Origin: SZUA-100 sp965248135 | GTDB lineage: Bacteria > Pseudomonadota > Alphaproteobacteria > Rhizobiales > Rhizobiaceae | Direction of reading: 5' to 3' | Assembly (NCBI GenBank): GCA_965248135.1 | Contig: CBDFIN010000012.1 | Coordinates: forward strand, 558,001 to 622,000 | Length of the DNA stretch: 64,000 nt | Shown here: one piece after another, positions 33,189-42,222 of the stretch | How the letters are laid out: each line of letters begins with the position of its first letter | How positions within the stretch are numbered: the stretch's first letter is position 1 | Notes under the pieces: model-generated | Databases searched by the model: none | Told to the model about the DNA's origin: nothing | Seen by the model: the letters and a program-made list of their open reading frames with translations, nothing else | Translations under genes and position numbers: made by a program

Positions 33189-35849
33189 ATGAAAAACCCG
33201 ATTAAATTTTTTAGCGCGATTTCCGCTGCCGATATTAATGAGGTCGGCGGCAAGGGGGCCAATCTTGGTGAACTTGTGGCCGCAGGCTTTAATGTGCCAG
33301 ACGGCTTTTGCATAACCACGGCGGCCTACAACGCCTTTATTGAGCCTGAACACAAACGTATTTTTGCGTTGCTCGGTGCCCTTGATGCCAATGATCTTGC
33401 GGCCCTGCGCCAGACCGGCAAAAAAGTGCGCGGTCTTCTTGATGAGTTGTCGCTGCCGCAGCAATTGCATCAGCCGCTAAAGATTGTATGGCAAAAAACC
33501 GGTGAGGCCAATGCCTATGCGGTGCGCTCTTCGGCCACTGCCGAGGATTTGCCGCACGCATCCTTTGCCGGGCAGCAAGACACTTTCCTGAATGTTATCG
33601 GGTGGCCAGAATTGCTGCAAGCGATCAAGGATTGCTTCATCTCACTATTTACCGACCGGGCTATTCTTTACCGGGTTCAAAACCGTTTCAGCCATGCCGA
33701 TGTTGCGCTTTCTGTGGTTGTGCAGAAAATGATATTGCCTAAGGTGTCCGGCATCATGTTTACTGCCGACCCGGTGAGCGGAAGGCGGGGTCTGGTATCG
33801 ATTGATGCAAGTTTTGGCCTGGGTGAGGCTCTCGTTTCGGGCGTTGTATCCGCCGATCACTTCCAGGTGGAAAAGGCCACCGGCACTATCGTCAGGCATC
33901 ACATTGGTGACAAGAAAATCGCCATTCTTCCTGTTGATGGGGGAGGGACCCAATCAATCGATCTTGACGATGATAAACGCGCCAGCGCCACGCTGAATAA
34001 TGCCGGCATTGTCGAACTTGCCAAAATTGGCGCGGAGATTGAACAGCATTATGGCAAGCCGCAAGATATCGAATGGGCCTTCGTCGACGGTGAGTTCCAT
34101 ATCACCCAGTCACGCCCGATCACCTCGTTGTTTCCCTTGCCTACCGGGCAACTTGCAGCCGACAAACTCTATCTCAGCCTAAGCCACCTGCAGGTGATGA
34201 CAGATGCGATGCGGCCCTTGTCGATGGCTTTGTTCACGGCGATTATTCCGATTGCGCGCGACCAAGAGACTTTACAAAGCCGCTATGTTTTCCCGGTCGG
34301 TGGCAGGCTTTATGCCGAGATTTCCAATGTCTTGAGCCACCCAATTGCCGGCAGGGTAATGCCCAAAATGGTGCGGCGCGCCGATCAATTGATAAGCCGG
34401 ATGGTCATTGATTGGCAGAAAAGAGATGCCCGAGCGAAAGCGAAATCCAATATTAGCTTGAGGAAGCTCCTGCCGATCATAGTACCGGTCATATGGAAGG
34501 TCAGATCATGCCTGTTTTGGCGAAAGTATGACAACTTTCCTATCCAAATATCTGACTATATCGACCGGCATATCGAACAGACACAAATCAAAATCGACGA
34601 CGCAAAGAGCACTGGCGCGCAGCTTGAAGGCTGCCATCGCGGGCTTAGGGATCTCATCCACACCATCGAACCGTGGCGGGCCCATCTGGTTGCCAGTCTG
34701 CTGGCGATAAAGCTACTCGACAGTGTCATGAGAAAACGTGCTGAGACCGCGCATCTGGACGCATTGATGCGCGGGCTTGAGGGCAATGTCACCACCGAGA
34801 TGGACCTCGCCGTCGGTGATCTTGCCGACGCGGCGCGCGCCTCCACCGCTTTGAGCGACCATCTCGTTGATGACAGTATTGAACTTCAAGCCAGACTACA
34901 GCAGGCCAAGAAATTGCCCGGCGGGGATGCTTTTATCGCCAAATGGGAAGAGTTTTTGACCCTTTATGGTGCCCGTGGACCATCGGAAATCGACCTCTAC
35001 CGTCCCCGGTGGCGGGAAGATGCAAACTCACTGATGGTTATGGTCGCGGGCATGTTGAAATCGGGTGAAAAGGGGTCTCACCGGGCTCATTATCAAAAAC
35101 TGATTACGCAAAATGCCCTGGCCAGCAAGGCAATCGTCGAAGCTGCCGGCGGTGGCTTGTTTGGATTTATCCGTAAGCCGCTGGTAAGACGGCTGGTCTA
35201 TGTAATCCGCGAACTTTTCCCGCTGAGGGAGCACCACAAATTTCTCATTATCAAAATGCTTGATCTCGCCAAACCGGTAATTGAACGTGCTGCCGGGCAT
35301 TTGCAGGCCGAGGGACAGATCAAAAACCTGGATGATGTCTGGTTTATGAGCCTGCACGAATTGCAGGCCTGTTTTGGTGACCAAAACTCTGTCGATCAAG
35401 CTGAAATTGCCCGCCGCATTGAGGATTTCGCCCATTACCGGCAACTAAATCCACCGCGTGTCATGACCGGCGAGGGCGAAGTTTTGAGCGCCACCTATGA
35501 CACTGGCAATGTACCCGATGGCGCACTGGTCGGCAGCCCCGTATCTGCTGGCATTGTCGAGGGCACAGCAAGGGTCGTGCTCGATCCGTCGCAGGATATG
35601 CTGCACCCGGGTGAAATTTTGATTGCACCATTTACCGACCCGGGTTGGACGCCGTTGTTTGTCAATGCCGGCGGGCTTGTCACTGAAGTCGGTGGTCTGA
35701 TGACCCATGGATCGGTGATTGCGCGCGAATATGGCATTCCGGCGGTTGTCGGCGTTAAAGATGCGACAAAAATAATCAGCTCCGGCCAAAATATCCGCGT
35801 CCACGGCGAGGGTGGTTTTATCGAGTTTTTAGATAGCAGCGAAGAGTAG
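33189..35849 (+). CDS. Rifampicin-phosphotransferase/PEP-synthase-like dikinase
   Basis: An 886-residue dikinase. N-terminal ATP-grasp: GGKGANLGEL (about 18-27), AVRSSATAEDLPHASFAGQQ, SGIMFTADPVSGRRG and EWAFVDGEFHITQSRP. A large middle domain is followed by a C-terminal swivelling His domain: GSPVSAGIVEGTARV and GGLVTEVGGLMTHGSVIARE, with catalytic H840. The layout (no PEP/pyruvate TIM barrel) and the C-terminal signature match rifampicin phosphotransferase and related small-molecule dikinases rather than PpsA. The native substrate is unknown; antibiotic inactivation is only one possibility. The ATG at 33189 is preferred over an upstream alternative that begins inside hutU. It is 53 bp downstream of hutU and 5 bp upstream of a permease gene. 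Confidence 0.82.
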   Translation: MKNPIKFFSAISAADINEVGGKGANLGELVAAGFNVPDGFCITTAAYNAFIEPEHKRIFALLGALDANDLAALRQTGKKVRGLLDELSLPQQLHQPLKIVWQKTGEANAYAVRSSATAEDLPHASFAGQQDTFLNVIGWPELLQAIKDCFISLFTDRAILYRVQNRFSHADVALSVVVQKMILPKVSGIMFTADPVSGRRGLVSIDASFGLGEALVSGVVSADHFQVEKATGTIVRHHIGDKKIAILPVDGGGTQSIDLDDDKRASATLNNAGIVELAKIGAEIEQHYGKPQDIEWAFVDGEFHITQSRPITSLFPLPTGQLAADKLYLSLSHLQVMTDAMRPLSMALFTAIIPIARDQETLQSRYVFPVGGRLYAEISNVLSHPIAGRVMPKMVRRADQLISRMVIDWQKRDARAKAKSNISLRKLLPIIVPVIWKVRSCLFWRKYDNFPIQISDYIDRHIEQTQIKIDDAKSTGAQLEGCHRGLRDLIHTIEPWRAHLVASLLAIKLLDSVMRKRAETAHLDALMRGLEGNVTTEMDLAVGDLADAARASTALSDHLVDDSIELQARLQQAKKLPGGDAFIAKWEEFLTLYGARGPSEIDLYRPRWREDANSLMVMVAGMLKSGEKGSHRAHYQKLITQNALASKAIVEAAGGGLFGFIRKPLVRRLVYVIRELFPLREHHKFLIIKMLDLAKPVIERAAGHLQAEGQIKNLDDVWFMSLHELQACFGDQNSVDQAEIARRIEDFAHYRQLNPPRVMTGEGEVLSATYDTGNVPDGALVGSPVSAGIVEGTARVVLDPSQDMLHPGEILIAPFTDPGWTPLFVNAGGLVTEVGGLMTHGSVIAREYGIPAVVGVKDATKIISSGQNIRVHGEGGFIEFLDSSEE

Positions 35850-35854
35850 TTCTC

Positions 35855-36355
35855 ATGAAGGTAACGATACTGTTTTTACTGGCACTGCTGCTGACAATGA
35901 TCGCCTATGCCTGGACACGCGGGCCGGAAACTTTTGCGCTCGCCTGGTCCAACAGCGGCAATCAATTGTTTCGCTTTGCGCCTGTGCTGGTCATCGCGGT
36001 GTTGGTGGCCGGCTTTGCTGAAACGGTGATACCAAAACAATTCGTAGAAAACTGGTTGTCGGATGCGGTCGGTTGGCGGGGTATTATTGTTGCCTGGCTT
36101 GCCGGTATATTTTCCCCGATTGTCGGTGTATTCGCCCTGCCATTGGTGGCGGTCTTGTATAAGGCCGGCGCGGGCCTTGCGGTAATCATGACATTTTTAA
36201 CATCGGTGGCAACGCTATCGTTGATAAAAGTGCCAATCGAAATCGGTTTTTATGGCTGGAGGCTGACATTTTTGCGCTTTGGCGTATCACTTTTCCTCCC
36301 CTTGATCGCGGGTTTGCTGACCCACGCGCTGGTGCAGGCCACACAGATGAAATAG
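35855..36355 (+). CDS. Small permease-family membrane protein
   Basis: A 166-residue protein with about five hydrophobic helices: ILFLLALLLTMIAYAW (4-19), FAPVLVIAVLVAGFAETVIP (41-60), IIVAWLAGIFSPIVGVFALP, AGLAVIMTFLTSVATLSLI and FGVSLFLPLIAGLLTHAL. The FSPIVGVFALPLVAVL pattern resembles half of a UPF0718/ArsP-like permease. The 5-bp gap suggests cotranslation with the dikinase; the pair could import or export the dikinase substrate. Transported compound unknown. Confidence 0.7.
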   Translation: MKVTILFLLALLLTMIAYAWTRGPETFALAWSNSGNQLFRFAPVLVIAVLVAGFAETVIPKQFVENWLSDAVGWRGIIVAWLAGIFSPIVGVFALPLVAVLYKAGAGLAVIMTFLTSVATLSLIKVPIEIGFYGWRLTFLRFGVSLFLPLIAGLLTHALVQATQMK

Positions 36356-36386
36356 CCGGCGCCATCCACTTTTCAGGCAAGAAAAT

Positions 36387-38018
36387 CTACAACGCCTCCC
36401 TCAGCAGGAATTTTTGGATCTTGCCCGTTGCGGTTTTGGGCAGTTCCTGAAAACGCACTTCTTTCGGACATTTGAACCCGGCCATATGTTTGCGGCAATG
36501 GGCAATAATTTCTTTCTCGTCGGCCGAGCTTGCAGGTTTGAGTTCGACAAAGGCACAAGGCACCTCGCCCCATTTTTCATCCGGCTTGGCAACCACGGCA
36601 GCCGCCGCAACGGCCGCGTGCTTATAAAGGATGTTTTCCACTTCCACCGACGATATATTCTCGCCGCCTGAGATGATAATATCCTTTGCCCGGTCCTTGA
36701 TTTGCACATAGCCATCAGCGTGGCATACGGCCAGGTCGCCGGTGTGAAACCAGCCGCCGGCAAAGGCCTCATCGGTAGCCCCTTTGTTGCGGAAATAGCC
36801 CTTCATCACCGTATTGCCGCGGATCATTATTTCGCCGATCGTCTCTCCATCACTGGCAACCGGCTCCATGGTATCCGGATTTGCCACCATCAGTCCCTCG
36901 GTCATGGCGTAACGGACGCCCTGACGTGCCTTGATATTGGCAAGCTCTTCGGCCTCCATATCCTGCCATTCCATTTGGGCTGCACATTCGACCACATGGC
37001 CATAGGTTTCGGTCAGTCCATACACATGGGTGACGGAAAAGCCCCGCGCCTCGATGGCTTGCAGTACCGCGCTTGGTGGCGGTGCGCCAGCCGTATAGAC
37101 ATGAACCGGCCAGTCAAAGTTCTTGCTCTCTTTTTCGCTCGCATTGATCAGCATTGAAAGCACAATCGGTGCGCCGCCGAAATGGGTGACACGGTGAGTA
37201 GCAATCGCGTCATACATGGTTGCCGCATTGACGTTACGCACCAGCACCGAAGTGCCACCACACACGGCCAGCGACCAGGCATGGCACCAGCCATTACAAT
37301 GAAACAGCGGCACAATATACATATGAACCGGGTGCAAGCCCAATGGCCACGCCGCGGCTATGCCTTGTGCCATCAAATAGGCGCCGCGATGGTGGCAAAC
37401 CACACCCTTGGGATTACCGGTCGAGCCTGAGGTGTAATTGAGCGAAATGGCATCCCACTCATCGTCGGGGAGCTGCCAATTATACTGCGGATCACCGGTG
37501 GCGAGAAATGCCTCGTAGTCCATTTCGCCCAATTGTTCATCCGAACCGGAAGCCTGTTCGTTTTGATCATCGACAATGTCGATAATGACGAGATCGCTGC
37601 GGTCAATCCTGGCCAGCGCCTTCTTTACTTCAGGGGCAAACTGGCTATCGGTAATCAGCGCCTTTGCCTGGCCGTGTTCGAGGATATAGGCGATTGTCGT
37701 CGCATCCAGCCGAATATTGATGGGGTTGAGCACTGCACCGGCCATGGGCACCGCAAAAGTGGCTTCAAACATCTCGGGGATGTTCGGCGCGACGATCGCC
37801 ACCGTATCGTTTTTACCGATGCCTTTTGCCTGCAATGCGCTGGCTAATCGCACGGCGCGTTGATACATTTCTTTCCAGCTGTACCGGCGTTGGCCATATA
37901 TGACAGCCGGGTGGTCGGGATAAACATCGACGCAACGCTTAAAAAAAGTCAAAGGCGAAAGCTGCTCGAAATTGGCCGGATTGCGGTCGAGATCCGTATC
38001 AAAACTGCTGATATCCAT
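36387..38018 (-). CDS. AMP-binding acyl-CoA synthetase
   Basis: A 543-residue ANL-superfamily ligase. Seen: the P-loop-like YTSGSTGNPKGVVCHHRG (about 181-198), HVYGLTETYGHV, the A8 hinge GWFHTGDLAVCHADGYVQIKDR and the C-terminal catalytic lysine in LPKTATGKIQKF. It adenylates a carboxylic acid and transfers it to CoA. The MDISSFDTDLDRNPANFEQLSPL start is common in alphaproteobacterial medium-chain or DmdB-like acyl-CoA ligases; the actual acid is unknown. The ATG at 38018 has AGAGGC upstream. Convergent with the permease gene; I see no terminator in the 31-bp gap. Confidence 0.88.
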   Translation of the reverse strand: MDISSFDTDLDRNPANFEQLSPLTFFKRCVDVYPDHPAVIYGQRRYSWKEMYQRAVRLASALQAKGIGKNDTVAIVAPNIPEMFEATFAVPMAGAVLNPINIRLDATTIAYILEHGQAKALITDSQFAPEVKKALARIDRSDLVIIDIVDDQNEQASGSDEQLGEMDYEAFLATGDPQYNWQLPDDEWDAISLNYTSGSTGNPKGVVCHHRGAYLMAQGIAAAWPLGLHPVHMYIVPLFHCNGWCHAWSLAVCGGTSVLVRNVNAATMYDAIATHRVTHFGGAPIVLSMLINASEKESKNFDWPVHVYTAGAPPPSAVLQAIEARGFSVTHVYGLTETYGHVVECAAQMEWQDMEAEELANIKARQGVRYAMTEGLMVANPDTMEPVASDGETIGEIMIRGNTVMKGYFRNKGATDEAFAGGWFHTGDLAVCHADGYVQIKDRAKDIIISGGENISSVEVENILYKHAAVAAAAVVAKPDEKWGEVPCAFVELKPASSADEKEIIAHCRKHMAGFKCPKEVRFQELPKTATGKIQKFLLREAL

Positions 38019-38116
38019 TGATTGCCTCTGCTGAATCTGTTGGTGTTAATATGCGGTGAGCAAATTCTTTACCATTGTTTGTCAAACTGGTCGGATAAAT
38101 CAAGACGAGAGCTGTG

Positions 38117-38536
38117 ATGTACGACCGTTTGGTAGGGAGTTTTGTAGTATTGACGGCGATATTGTGGTCTGGCACGCTGCAGGCCGGCTCTATACAGGTT
38201 CTGGCGCCAACGAAATCGGTAATTGAAACCATCGGCACGACCAAAAAGCCGGCAGTCGAAATGCTGGCGAAGAAGGAAGTGATAGCGAAGGTTAAAAAGG
38301 CTAAAAAAGCCGACAAGTCTGCGAGCATGAAGATGGTGGGCAAGCCGGTCGTCAAAAAACCAACAATGGCCGAGGCCGCGGTCGAGAAAACGGCTGAAGT
38401 TGCAGTCGAAAAAGTGGCTGAAGTCGTAGTCAAGAAAGAACTGGTGTTTTCTACACCGGCATTGCGTACCGGAGCGGTCGAACTTCCTGTCGTACAAACC
38501 AACGGACTTGAATTCAACAACGCCAACGGTAACTAG
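38117..38536 (+). CDS. Small exported Lys/Ala/Val-rich protein, stop codon inside a CTAG repeat
   Basis: A 139-residue protein of unknown function. Residues 1-24 look like a signal peptide (MYDRLVGSFVVLTAILWSG then TLQAGS). The mature part is low complexity and rich in Lys, Ala, Val and Glu (VKKAKKADKSASMK, VEKTAEVAVEKVAEVVVKK), giving a very basic, probably extended periplasmic protein. It ends ELPVVQTNGLEFNNANGN. The TAG stop is part of the CTAG that opens the palindrome array at 38533, so the natural C-terminus may have been cut by the repeat. A 175-residue frame on the opposite strand is judged a shadow. The ATG at 38117 follows GAGAG; divergent from the acyl-CoA synthetase gene. Confidence 0.6.
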   Translation: MYDRLVGSFVVLTAILWSGTLQAGSIQVLAPTKSVIETIGTTKKPAVEMLAKKEVIAKVKKAKKADKSASMKMVGKPVVKKPTMAEAAVEKTAEVAVEKVAEVVVKKELVFSTPALRTGAVELPVVQTNGLEFNNANGN

Positions 38537-38622
38537 TGGATAGAACGAAACATTTGAGTCCGTCGGTGCAAAGAGGAATTCTTCAATAACACACTCAAAT
38601 GTATCGACAATTCTATCCATCA
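38533..38622. repeat. CTAG palindrome, type U4, right end degenerate
   Basis: CTAGTGGATAGAA ... ACATTTGAGT pairs with ACTCAAATGT ... TTCTATCCATCA, about 90 bp. The right end reads CCATCA in place of CCACTAG and is followed by 9 nt before the next CTAG. Confidence 0.75.
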
Positions 38623-38631
38623 CCAAAGAAT

Positions 38632-38665
38632 CTAGCGGTTCGAAGCGTTAGATTCGAACCACTAG
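38632..38665. repeat. CTAG palindrome, type U5 (34 bp)
   Basis: CTAGCGGTTCGAA, 8-nt loop, TTCGAACCACTAG. It shares its right CTAG with the next unit. Confidence 0.8.
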
Positions 38666-38738
38666 TAGTCTGGCCGAAACGCTTGAATCCCTTTTCAGCA
38701 CGTTCTTTTTCAAGCGTTTTGGCCACAAAGACCACTAG
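38662..38738. repeat. CTAG palindrome, type U3
   Basis: A 77-bp unit almost identical to 1017-1093 and 61209-61285, followed by a 14-nt linker CAACTTATTGAATT. Confidence 0.9.
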
Positions 38739-38752
38739 CAACTTATTGAATT

Positions 38753-38830
38753 CTAGTGGTTCTTATGATTCCAACATTTGCCATAAGTACGAGCCGCTGG
38801 CGGATGCAAATGTTGGCACAGAACCACTAG
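38753..38830. repeat. CTAG palindrome, type U1, reverse orientation with variant loop
   Basis: A 78-bp unit: CTAGTGGTTCTTATGATTCC ... ACATTTGC / GCAAATGT ... CAGAACCACTAG. Stem as in 14571-14647 read in reverse; the loop sequence differs. Confidence 0.88.
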
Positions 38831-38905
38831 TGTCGCAAATCTCAAGTTGGTCGCACCACTGTTGCAAACCTCGGAACGAATTTCAGATTTGGTCCACCAA
38901 GTTCC

Positions 38906-40789
38906 TTAAGTCGGATGGTCGGCAACCACACAGTTGCGACCGCTCTCCTTAGCCTGATAAAGGGCCTTGTCAGCTCGTCCAATGAGGTTATCGACGCTAT
39001 CGGCTTGCTGAATTTCGGCAGCACCAAAGCTGGACGTTATGGAACCTGCCCCTGTGAAGTCGAAAGCCTCCACCTTCAAACGGAGCTTTTCAGCTAGAAG
39101 CTTTACGTCCTCTACGGACGTTACGGGGCAGACAATCAGGAACTCTTCCCCGCCCCAGCGTCCAACCGTATCGACTTTGCGCAGGGTACTCGAGAGAATT
39201 TCAGCAAACTCTTTGAGAACAAAATCTCCTGTTTGGTGACCGAAAGTGTCATTCACTTCTTTGAAATGATCTATGTCCGCCAGAATTACGCCGAAGGGTT
39301 GCTGGTACCGCTGGAACCGGTCTATTTCCTGCGCTAAGAGCGCGTCCAGGTGGCGGCGATTGTTGAGCTTGGTGAGTTGGTCCGTGATGGAAAGTTTCTC
39401 CACCTCTTTTTTGTCGCTGATATCAGTCCCGACACCGGTATAGCCACTAATCGCTCCCGTTTCATCGAATTCAGTGGTGATCACCCAGCTAAGCCAGAAG
39501 CTATCGCCATCTTTGTTTTGGTTGATGAACTCACCTCGCCACGTCTCCCCCCTGACTAAAATACTCCACATATCAACATAGGTTTTCTGGCATGTGTCAG
39601 GATGACGGACCAATCCGTGCGTCTGGCCAACTAGCTCATCAACGCTGTAGCCGGATATGCGGGTGAAAGCATCGCTGGCAGTCTTGATGTGACCTTTGGA
39701 GTCTGTAGAGGAGGTGATGACATTTTTGTTCACGATGGATTGATAGGTATTGATCTTGCTCACAGCCTCATTCAATCGACGCTGCAAGCGAGACGGCACT
39801 AACGCCGCCACCACCGAAAGTAACAGGGATGCCACGATAACGATGAGTGCGATGACACTGGCGGCGATGAGGTTGTTCCTTTTAAGCTGGGTGATAAATT
39901 CCAACTGCGGAACAAGGATCATACGGGCTTCATCTTTGTTTTTAAGTTGATTGTCTAAGGAAAACGAAATTACCTCCTCATCCTCAAAGGTGAGGTTCGA
40001 CTGAATGCGGTCGGCTAAATCTGGAAACTCCGATGCCAGATTGGGTCGTTCAGGAAAATAATGGCTCCAGGATTTTGACGGGGTTGGGTGCAGAATAAAA
40101 TCCCCCGTTTTGTCGACGATGAAAACATCTAATCCGGGGGATGCCTTTAGGGTCTGCAACAAATGGTCAGCACGCAGATTAATAATGACCAATCCAGCGA
40201 AGCGATTGTCAACGTAGATCGGAGCGGCGACACGGAAGGTCGGGTTTAAGGGCTTTTCGATTTGACCGCGCTCCATGTTGAGATCAAGATTGGAGTGCCA
40301 GAAACGTCCAGATGGAAGTTGCGATGCTTCTTTAAAGTAGTAGCGGCCGCCCTTGTCTTGGAGTTGCTCCAAAGGCACAACATTTGGGGCAGATGATCCT
40401 CGTTGACGATCGATACGGACACGTTCATGGCCTGAGGAATCCAGAAAACGAACTTGGGTGTAGTCTTCGTTAGCCTGGGTGGCGGCCAGGAAGAGATCGT
40501 TGATATTGCTTTGATTGACTTCAGTCCTGGACTGGATAAAAGCAAGGGTCAGTTGATTGTTGGCTAAGGCTAAGACCTGGTTATCTGCCCCGGTGGTGAA
40601 ACGGTGCAAAATTTCCCGCTTGGTATTCCGGCCGGCCTCGAACTTGTTTTGAATCTGGCGTTTGATATCTTTGGATTGAATGTTGTAGTTAACCATCGAG
40701 GTGACCAAAGCAACCAAAACCCCGAAGATGAGGAAAAAGACGGTGAACAGCCAATAGTATTTTTTGTTGGAAATAGCTTCTCCCGCCAT
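38906..40789 (-). CDS. Membrane sensor diguanylate cyclase (Cache-PAS-GGDEF)
   Basis: A 627-residue c-di-GMP synthase. Order: TM1 (about 10-32, YYWLFTVFFLIFGVLVALV), a periplasmic Cache-like sensor domain (about 35-290, with VRFLDSSGHERVRIDRQRG and FRVAAPIYVDNRFAGLVIIN), TM2 (IALIVIVASLLLSVVAALV), a PAS domain (FTRISGYSVDELVGQTHG ... GYTGVGTDISDKKE) and a C-terminal GGDEF domain with the active-site GRWGGEEF. An RxxD inhibitory site is not obvious. The ATG at 40789 sits about 8 nt after AAGGAA; a start 6 nt earlier would be too close to it. Convergent with the small exported protein. Confidence 0.88.
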   Translation of the reverse strand: MAGEAISNKKYYWLFTVFFLIFGVLVALVTSMVNYNIQSKDIKRQIQNKFEAGRNTKREILHRFTTGADNQVLALANNQLTLAFIQSRTEVNQSNINDLFLAATQANEDYTQVRFLDSSGHERVRIDRQRGSSAPNVVPLEQLQDKGGRYYFKEASQLPSGRFWHSNLDLNMERGQIEKPLNPTFRVAAPIYVDNRFAGLVIINLRADHLLQTLKASPGLDVFIVDKTGDFILHPTPSKSWSHYFPERPNLASEFPDLADRIQSNLTFEDEEVISFSLDNQLKNKDEARMILVPQLEFITQLKRNNLIAASVIALIVIVASLLLSVVAALVPSRLQRRLNEAVSKINTYQSIVNKNVITSSTDSKGHIKTASDAFTRISGYSVDELVGQTHGLVRHPDTCQKTYVDMWSILVRGETWRGEFINQNKDGDSFWLSWVITTEFDETGAISGYTGVGTDISDKKEVEKLSITDQLTKLNNRRHLDALLAQEIDRFQRYQQPFGVILADIDHFKEVNDTFGHQTGDFVLKEFAEILSSTLRKVDTVGRWGGEEFLIVCPVTSVEDVKLLAEKLRLKVEAFDFTGAGSITSSFGAAEIQQADSVDNLIGRADKALYQAKESGRNCVVADHPT

Positions 40790-41417
40790 ATTCATTTTCC
40801 TTTTGGCTTTTTGCCTGTCTTGCCGCGGCCTATCGACGAGGTCGAGAACACCCGGACTTATTTGTTTTGCGCACTGCGAACCCGCAATCGAGCTCTGTTT
40901 GTCATCAGGTTTCAAGAGGGTTGGTAGTATCCACTTCTGCGTCGACAATCAGGCGTCTTTGAATGACGTCTGCTCTTACTGACCTACAACAGGGCATGCT
41001 GACACGAGACCAACGGCCGCATTGCCCGTCCGCTCTGCCGCCGTCAGGCCAGCTGTGCTTGCGATAAAGAAGGATTTATGCCCCATACCCTAGATGCCTA
41101 CAATAAACTCAAAATATTGAGCGGCAGTTAATCAATACGAAAAAAGAAGCAAGACAGCAGTGTGAACTTGTTGGTCAGTTATAGCGCCAAATGGCCCGGG
41201 AGGGATGTTTCGGTTTCAGATAAAGTGAATGAATTTAGATAGCGACAGCTTCCGGCAGATTTTTTGTTTCAACATTTGCGGTAATGTGAAAGCAATACCA
41301 ACGCCAATCATTTGGGCGAAAATTTGGCCGGTGGTATTACATCGACGATTTTGGCAAGGCAGCGGGCAATTAGAGCAATCTGCGCTCAATGCGCTGTCGT
41401 CGCCCGTCTAACCCGCG
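40790..41417. other. 628-bp stretch without a recognisable gene
   Basis: I see no convincing coding region. The only repeat-like element is TAGAGCAATCTGCGCTCAAT (41371-41390), which matches the sequences at 802-824 and 997-1019. The left part should hold the promoter of the diguanylate cyclase gene. Confidence 0.4.
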
Positions 41418-41834
41418 TTATCCCTCTCGTCCGGGTTCGTTCGGATCGTTGGAGAACAGTGCGATCTTGTTGCCTTGAGGGTCGCGAAGGTAGCCAACAT
41501 AAAAATGAGGTCCATACGAGTCACGGAAGCCCGGCTGGCCCTCGTCAAAGCCGCCTGCGGCAAGCGCGGCGGAGTGAAGGTCACGAACCTGCTTTTGACT
41601 GCGGGCCTCGAATGCGATCATAGCACCGTTCCCAGCCGAGGCAGGATGTCCATCGAAGGTTGGCTTAACGTAGAAATCCGGCAGAACCGCAGACTGACCC
41701 GGTTGTTCGGGCAGCGCGTAGCTTAGGCCCTCAAGACCCTCCTTCAGTCCGTAATCAAGTGCTGGCAGGAACGCAGAGTAAAACCGTTTCGCGCGAGCAA
41801 TGTCATCAGCACCGACGGTTACGTAGGCAATCAT
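41418..41834 (-). CDS. VOC (glyoxalase/bleomycin-resistance-like) family protein
   Basis: A 138-residue vicinal-oxygen-chelate protein with one paired module: MIAYVTVGADDIARAKRFY at the start, AMIAFEARSQKQVRDLHSAAL in the middle and FYVGYLRDPQGNKIALF at the end, the usual beta-alpha-beta-beta-beta pattern. The typical first-module His ligand is not at the start, but HFYVGYLRDPQGNKI is well conserved. Function unknown; many such proteins are annotated as lactoylglutathione lyase relatives. Single gene, ATG at 41834. Confidence 0.8.
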   Translation of the reverse strand: MIAYVTVGADDIARAKRFYSAFLPALDYGLKEGLEGLSYALPEQPGQSAVLPDFYVKPTFDGHPASAGNGAMIAFEARSQKQVRDLHSAALAAGGFDEGQPGFRDSYGPHFYVGYLRDPQGNKIALFSNDPNEPGREG

Positions 41835-42222
41835 GCTACGTGTTCCTTTCCGGAAGTTTGGTTATTGCAACCAGTTTACTGCATTATGGTAGACCAACAC
41901 ACTATTCGGCTCAATAACCGCTTCACCAAACGACGCATGATCGACCATCTAAGCATTTTGCGGTTAGGGGTTTAAAGTAGTCATTCGTACGCTGGCAAAA
42001 TCACACCGAAATTGATCGGTTGTTGAACGGCTCCCCCGAACCAGCTACCGGCGCAACCGCAGCAAAAGTCTGAAACGTCCGCACTTCCGACCTTTGTCCA
42101 AACACCCCCCAATCTCGGTAGCTTGTGTTTCAATACGTGAGGCAGAACTGTCCCCATTACAATCATTTTGGGTGCGGGAATAACGCACTGAACAGTTCAA
42201 CCCGTCGAATAAAACCCACCCG
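41835..42222. other. 388-bp gap, nothing recognised
   Basis: Between the VOC gene and kynU. Short frames on both strands have no recognisable product and no repeats or clear hairpins are visible. Confidence 0.4.

Noticed and set aside
37999..38526. A 175-residue Ser/Thr/Phe-rich protein on the minus strand
   Set aside because: It lies antisense to the small exported protein, whose plus-strand frame has a signal peptide, a ribosome site and sensible codon use.
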